64,000 nucleotides of DNA, taken from Gigaspora rosea (lineage: Eukaryota; Glomeromycota; Glomeromycetes; Diversisporales; Gigasporaceae). The translations under genes and the position numbers were made by a program. The notes under the pieces were generated by a model. The model had not been told where the DNA came from, ran no database searches, and was given only the letters and a program-made list of their open reading frames with translations. Within the stretch, counting starts at the first letter, position 1, and each line of letters begins with the position of its first letter. The stretch is from contig QKWP01000839.1 of the NCBI GenBank assembly GCA_003550325.1, positions 46,875-110,874 of the forward strand, given 5' to 3'. Of this stretch, positions 58,972-64,000 are shown piece by piece.

Positions 58972-59093
58972 TAGAGATATGTCATCACGCACCTATCAGT
59001 GCAAAATATTGATTGTTACATGACTAATTATCTAAGTTAGAATATGTGCTGATTAACACTTCATACTGATAAATGCATGATGGCACATCTCTA
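58972..59093. mobile_element. hAT-type MITE (122 bp)
   Basis: Perfect 8-bp duplication AACCCAAC (58964-58971, 59094-59101). Ends TAGAGATATGTCATCACGCA and (reverse complement) TAGAGATGTGCCATCATGCA continue to TTATCAGT. Same core as the nested MITE at 7269-7405. Confidence 0.85.
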
Positions 59094-59299
59094 AACCCAA
59101 CCTACCTTTAACCCTATCCGATACTAATTCTAATCCAACCTATCTGATACTAACTCTGACCCAACAATATAATAGTTCCTAAGGATACTTCTTCCAATAG
59201 ATCAAACGATCAGCCAGAAATCGAATAAACTGATCAGGTGAGATACCATTTGATAAGTTAATAAAAGACGTTGTTTAATATGACAGGCTGCTAATAAAA

Positions 59300-59775
59300 A
59301 TATAACATTAGCTATTGGAATTGGAGTTGAAAAAGGATGAACAAAAGCCTTCAGATATTATCAAAAATTAGCCAATATGGGTTCTGCTTATGAAACATAT
59401 TGTTATCAATATGGTCGAAAAAAATGAGCATATGGCCTTCATTTATTATCAAAAATCAGCCAACATAGTCCCTGCTGATGAAACATAGAATGGAATTAGG
59501 TTAAAAGAACGAACATGAGACCTTAAATATTATCAAAATCAGCTAATATGAGTTCTGCTAATGGGAATATTTAATGTTGGAATTGTGTCGATATAGAATT
59601 GGAATCGGAAAGTACCGTATTAATGAAACGTATAATGTTGGAATTAGAGTCAGAAAAGAACTCTATTATTATCAAATCAGCAGATGTGTTTTAGCTGATG
59701 AAACGTACAATGGAATTGAAAAGGACGAGTGCATTTGGTCAATAAAAATAGCCACATTTTGGGTTCATGCTTGAA
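59300..59775 (+). pseudogene. Sel1-like repeat gene fragment
   Basis: Successive conceptual segments read IGIGVEKG.TKAFRYYQKLA NMGSAYETY, then related worn copies (LLSKISQHS, LSKSANMSSANG, IKSADVF) and GIEKDECIW. The alternation GIGVEKDE.KAF.YYQKSA..G is the Sel1-like repeat pattern. These repeats form adaptor-like solenoids and are greatly expanded in arbuscular mycorrhizal fungi. At least four repeat units can be traced. Frames shift between units and stops are present, so the gene is dead. A kinase or BTB domain often found with such repeats is not seen here. Confidence 0.6.
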
Positions 59776-60042
59776 GTTGCAACTTAAGTGCACTGCTTAA
59801 AATGCTAATTAATATGTGACATGACTAATTAGACTAGTACCAAAACCTAATAGCGTAAAAAAAGAAATTCATACCAGGGTGACAACAGCTTTATTGTCTC
59901 CAAATTGCAATGCTTCCTACGATGATTCTAAAAGCGACAGCTTTAGTAACTACAAAAACAGTGATTTCAATATGATAACATTCTAAAAAAAACCTCAGAA
60001 TGATCATATTTATAGTGATAAAATAGTGATATATCACATATA

Positions 60043-60383
60043 TGGGGTGTTACATATTAAAACAGCCCTTTTTTGCACTTTTTTGAAAATTGAGTTTTCA
60101 TTAGATTTATATAAATTTTGGCATAATCGATATTTTTTAATTATAAATGAAAGTCGATTTGCATAATAAAAAATCAAGATAATTGTAAAAGAAAAATTAT
60201 ACAAGTCCGTGTAAGGCCACACATCATGAAATTACCCGATAGTTGCCTGTTAAATTTAACCAATCAAAATCGTGAAATTTAATTAATCCCAGATCAGTCT
60301 GAAAATCAAAACAAATAATTAAACTCAATTATCTCAAAATAAAATATATGTAAAAAAGGGCTGTTTTAATATGTAACACCCCA
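60043..60383. mobile_element. TIR MITE (341 bp), well preserved ends
   Basis: Ends TGGGGTGTTACATATTAAAA are perfect inverted copies continuing through CAGCCCTTTTTT, flanked by TATA on both sides. Interior shared with 14268-14584. The intact termini suggest a younger insertion than that copy. Confidence 0.8.
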
Positions 60384-60756
60384 TATAACAACGATATAAA
60401 AATACCTGACAAAATTTACAACTATGCAAATTAAAGTTAGAATCAGCGTCAACTATTTAAAATTTTTCTCAAGTTTTTTTTTTATTATTAAATTTACATA
60501 ATTGGAGTAACGTATTAGTATGTTCACAGTCATGACTGCACGATATCAGGTAAGTAGTTTACTACTTTAAGAAATTTTTGCCATAATTACTTCTACAGCA
60601 TATGGCATATGTTATCTACTATGCCATTGCATTGCGGCATATAGCACCTGCTATGGCATTGCAGCAAACGTCAACTGTCCATCACTACCATACGTCAATG
60701 TGATGCTGAAAGTAGTACGTCACCTATGTCATAGCCGTAGTGTTGTGGGTAGTAAC
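60384..60756. other. spacer with imperfect GCATATGGCATA motifs
   Basis: Holds GCATATGGCATATG, GCGGCATATAGCACC and CTATGGCATTGCAG repeats at about 60598-60666. No gene. Confidence 0.5.
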
Positions 60757-61631
60757 TAGAGATGTGCGAATGCATGTTTTTTTGATCTTGCATTGCATAA
60801 TGCGCATTATGCTGCATGATGCATTATGCTATTCTGCATAATATATAAAAAATAGCCAAAAAATATTATCATGTAAATTTAAAAGAAAATTTATTAATTT
60901 ACACGTAGTGTTTATACACAAGTATAATTTATTGATTTACAAATTGTGTAATATATCTATCAAAACAATGTTTACAAACAAAAAATAAACACATGCTTAT
61001 GGTTAGGGTAAGAGTGGGTTTGGGATTATAGCGAGGGTTATGTTATTTATACCAAAATTTCTCAAGGAATTTTTTTTATTAGAAGATAAAAGGTGTTTCA
61101 TAATCAAATTTTAAGATATCAGTTTGTTTTTACATTACTCGTGTACATACACTCCATGTACAAATAGAAATTCTCAATTTAAAAATACCAATTATAAATA
61201 ATGATATAAATGATTTATTTAAATTATATTTTTGAAGTACAAAATAAGATTAGAATTAATAGTACAAAAGAAAATATAGTAAAACTACTGCAAGGCCGTA
61301 GAACCACCACCATAAGAGTACTATAATATAAAAGACCACTATAAGAATGTTGTAGATCTAATACAATGCTGTAAGACTGCCATAGAGCCCCAAAAACACC
61401 AAAAAATATTAGATTGGTAGTGATGAAGACAAACAAAACAAGTAGTAATACAAGTATTCACTATAACATATATATACAAAATAATAATTTTATTACTATA
61501 GATAAAAATTTTTGAATCAAATTATATAATAATTTCTATGTACATTTTGAAATTTTAAATAGCCTGCATTGCATTATGCTGCATTATGTAGTATGCAACA
61601 TTGAATACATAATGCATTTTGCACATCTCTA
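60757..61631. mobile_element. hAT-type element (875 bp)
   Basis: Perfect 8-bp duplication GTAGTAAC (60749-60756, 61632-61639). Ends TAGAGATGTGCGAATGCAT and (reverse complement) TAGAGATGTGCAAAATGCAT. Both sub-ends are packed with GCATTATGC / GCATAATGC motifs, typical of hAT transposase-binding repeats. The interior is AT-rich and non-coding. Confidence 0.87.
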
Positions 61632-61667
61632 GTAGTAACTATCTTGAGAAAAGTTCGCAACTTTACC

Positions 61668-61924
61668 CATACTATACTTCATAGAGCACAGAGGTATTGT
61701 ATTGTTGGCTACAGAAGTTGTTTCTTTAGGGGCATGCCATTTATCACGTGATCTTTACCATGGATACATGGTCAAAGGTAGTGATCACGTCTATATATTG
61801 TATTAATCAATTAGAATTAGATAAAGTGATTACACTATATATGGATAGGGGTGGCTACTAAGTAAAAAATATCACGTAATAAATGGCACGCCTCTTACCA
61901 GAAGGGATAGGTTCCATGACAAAC
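61668..61924. repeat. repeat copy occupied by a MITE (compare 62676-62763)
   Basis: TACTTCATAGAGCAC, GAGGTATTGT, GTTGGC.ACAGAAGTTGTT, then (after the MITE) ACCAGAAG.GATAGGTT and AACAATAATAAT match 62676-62763 in order. The other copy is the empty site. Confidence 0.8.
61729..61894. mobile_element. PIF/Harbinger-type MITE (166 bp)
   Basis: Ends GGGGCATGCCATTTATCACG and (reverse complement) GAGGCGTGCCATTTATTACG, flanked by the 3-bp duplication TTA (61726-61728, 61895-61897), as expected for Harbinger. The empty site at about 62735 confirms the boundaries. Confidence 0.8.
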
Positions 61925-62044
61925 AATAATAATGATCCGCTTGTGAACGAAGTCACAAGGTGGGACATTATTGTGAGTTACTGGACTAGTAATGCCACCG
62001 AAATTGATTTTTAAAAAAGGCCTATTTTGTCTTCATTAGAGGAA

Positions 62045-62110
62045 ATTAAAATTTTTTATAAGGAATAACAAATAAAATTTATTTGTTCCTTATAATTTCG
62101 TCTATTCAAA
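62045..62110. repeat. short hairpin
   Basis: TTATAAGGAATAACAAATAA and TTATTTGTTCCTTATAA meet near 62078. Confidence 0.55.
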
Positions 62111-62219
62111 AAAAGTATCAAATAATTTCGTCTTTCAAGTAAAATAGGTCAAAAACAATTTCGTCTTCAAATTTTAATTTCGGGTTTTAGAGCCTGAAAT
62201 GCTTTCATCCTCATGTATA

Positions 62220-62410
62220 TGTCGTGCGTCAGATCAATTCTTGCGTTAGATTAGACCCAGCCTAAATTAGATTAGGGTTAGGGTAAAATTACTGTAAAGT
62301 TAGAGGTTAGTTTAGGCTAGTTGTTGCCGATCATTTAATGCTGGTCAACTGATAGTCATCTAACGTGTGTTAGATTTAGTCTGACGCAAGTTTTAATCTG
62401 ACGCACAACA
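62220..62410. mobile_element. TIR MITE (191 bp)
   Basis: Ends TGTCGTGCGTCAGATCAA and (reverse complement) TGTTGTGCGTCAGATTAA continue through CTTGCGT.AGA.TA, flanked by TATA on both sides. Non-coding. Confidence 0.7.
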
Positions 62411-62434
62411 TATATACCGGACTTGTGCATAACA

Positions 62435-62575
62435 ATCAGTCATGGTGTAGATCTGAATCTGCATATGACAATGAGTCATGATGTGGATCAGTCCGTATTT
62501 GTATTTTAGATAACTTGATAATTTGTCGATTTCTTTGTTCTTGAATTTTCTGCTCAACTTTGAGTCTAGCTACTT
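62435..62575 (+). mobile_element. DIRS-like terminal fragment
   Basis: Matches 53780-53925 through ATGACAATGAGTCATG, TATTTGTATTTTAGATAA, TTTCTTTGTTCTTGAATTTT and ACTTTGAGTCTAGCTAC. It is a solitary piece of the same family, without coding parts. Confidence 0.7.
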
Positions 62576-62675
62576 CCTGCCCGCCACACCCAAAATGTGT
62601 AACCCAAATTCCAGATACACGATTCTCGCAAAGCTGCTCTTGTGATATCGGGTGGCTTGTTTCGCAGCTTCTATT

Positions 62676-62763
62676 ACATACTGTACTTCATAGAGCACTG
62701 AGGTATTGTTGGCCACAGAAGTTGTTCCTTCACCAGAAGTGATAGGTTTCATAATAAACAATA
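62676..62763. repeat. repeat copy, empty site of the Harbinger MITE
   Basis: Uninterrupted version of 61668-61924. Both copies may belong to a larger repeat; the minus-strand ORF across it has no recognised domain. Confidence 0.75.
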
Positions 62764-62857
62764 ATAATTAACCAGTTTTTATCTAACAGGTCACAGTTGA
62801 ATATTTTTAAACTGGTTTGGAACCCTAATCGTGATAACTAAAAATTGTATTATGAAA

Positions 62858-63148
62858 TAGTGTTCTGCATGAACCGGACTGAGCAGAATTTTTAAATATT
62901 TGATTCAAACTGGGCCAATTTATGGAACTGGATCTGGTCTGTCTCTAAAAAAAACTTCTCTGAAAAAATATTGCCTTACATATCTTTTTGATGACTATGA
63001 TCGTCTTTTATATCTCTCATTATGAATATTTTTGACCAAACAGAAAAGCTAGCATATGTTTCAGACTGGACCAGGCAGATCTTAATAAAGGTCTGGATTC
63101 GGTCCAGTATACAGACCAGACCAGACCCAGATATTTTGTGAAACACTA
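62858..63148. mobile_element. probable hAT-type MITE (291 bp)
   Basis: Ends TAGTGTTCTGCATG and (reverse complement) TAGTGTTTCACAAAA, with sub-terminal GGTCTGG / CCAGACC motifs in inverse orientation. Flanks TTATGAAA / CTATAAAA agree at six of eight positions. Confidence 0.5.
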
Positions 63149-64000
63149 CTATAAAAGATTATATACAAGATCCCCCACATTTCAGACCCACCTTATTTTT
63201 TACTAATTAACGTCATTTTTTTACTAGAGTTTGGATCTGTTAACTGCTTATTCAGATATCTGTACAGTTAACAGTATATTCAGATGTTATAAATGCTCCA
63301 TAGATAGTATCCGTTATTTATCAACTTTAAAACAGATAACCTAATAGATATCTGTGAGTACCCGTGAGTATCAATAAATATAATTAGCATTAAATATCGA
63401 ATACATGTTATATTACTCTGGTTGTACAACAGCTAGTTTAACTGACAATTGATTTTATTGTCTTTTTTTAAAAAAAATAGAATTTATATAAATCACTTAT
63501 TTTGAAATAAATACAACACTAATTTTATCTGAAATCAGAAGTCTGATCATTATTCTGAATCTCTTGAATAGCGATCATTGATTCATTCTTAATAAACAAA
63601 AATAACATTCATAAACTAAGGTATTTAAAATAAATCATTCGAGTCAAAAATATTTACTGTCGCAGATGATATTGAAATTGATTATGCTGAAATTCGGGGT
63701 CTTAATTTAAAAAAAAAACATAAACTCTATCAAAGTCCACCTACATTCTTTTATTATAACATTACCCCTAAATCCTAGTATAACCATAAAAAAAAGCTAA
63801 TTCAATGCACTCTAAAAATTTTTAACATCATCCGTGACATTCAATTGCAGCGACATGTGTAGTTTGGTATTATTATGACTAAACTATCTACATGAAGATT
63901 ATCTAAATACTATATTGTATTATAAAGCGATGATTATTCAAATATGGCGTTCTGAATTTGCTAAAAGTACTCTTAAATGCCACATCTATTAGCAAATCAA
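63149..64000. other. AT-rich end of window with a MITE remnant
   Basis: At about 63660-63835 there is a decayed relative of the 45708-45929 MITE: ATTATGCTGAAATTCGGGGT, CTTAATTTAAA, TTCTTTTATTATAACATTAC and CCATAAAAAAAAGC line up with that element's interior. Otherwise nothing was recognised. Confidence 0.5.

Overview
This is AT-rich eukaryotic DNA. The one large host gene is split by many short GT-AG introns, most neighbouring sequence is transposon-derived, and a decayed Sel1-like repeat gene, DIRS-type retroelements and long foldback elements are present. Together these point to a filamentous fungus, most likely an arbuscular mycorrhizal one (Glomeromycotina, Rhizophagus-like). That assignment is inferred from style and protein resemblance, not from a search. 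No rRNA, CRISPR array or prokaryotic operon was seen.

Only a few host genes look real. An intronless secreted trypsin-like serine protease lies at 8603-9490. An intact DUF4419 protein lies at 22112-23197. A 12-exon ACH1-type acetyl-CoA hydrolase / CoA-transferase lies at 35276-38313, and its frame is held together by a 10-base microexon. A tentative minus-strand gene ends at 19741. A rotted Sel1-like gene sits near 59.3-59.8 kb.

The rest is a layered transposon landscape. 1-5.9 kb: AT-rich spacer with minor repeats. 6-8.3 kb: a foldback element holding a hAT-type MITE, then a 200-bp tandem repeat split by a mariner-type element that carries a small cysteine-rich ORF. 10.6-12.5 kb: a decayed DUF7869-type transposase, with a second copy at 32.4-34.6 kb that is itself interrupted. 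13-18 kb: an old broken DIRS-like retroelement filled with nested MULE, foldback, MITE and hAT insertions. 20.4-21.8 kb: hairpin-rich repeats. 24.4-28.4 kb: a foldback with a nested mariner-type MITE, then minisatellites. 28.5-30.6 kb: a compound foldback flanked by one target-site duplication, followed by the first two exons of a MULE transposase. 39.3-47.1 kb: parts of two LINE copies, one carrying a 734-bp tRNA-headed SINE and a MITE. 46.3-50.4 kb: a 2045-bp tandem duplication spanning the LINE tail and most of a hAT-type foldback. 50.9-53.6 kb: MITEs and minisatellites. 53.8-58.2 kb: a second broken DIRS-like fossil with reverse transcriptase and tyrosine recombinase parts. 58.3-64 kb: minisatellite, several hAT-type elements with 8-bp duplications, and a Harbinger-type MITE.

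The host genes do not form a pathway cluster. The main value of the window is the record of insertion order, readable because many elements keep their target-site duplications or an unoccupied relative of the insertion site.
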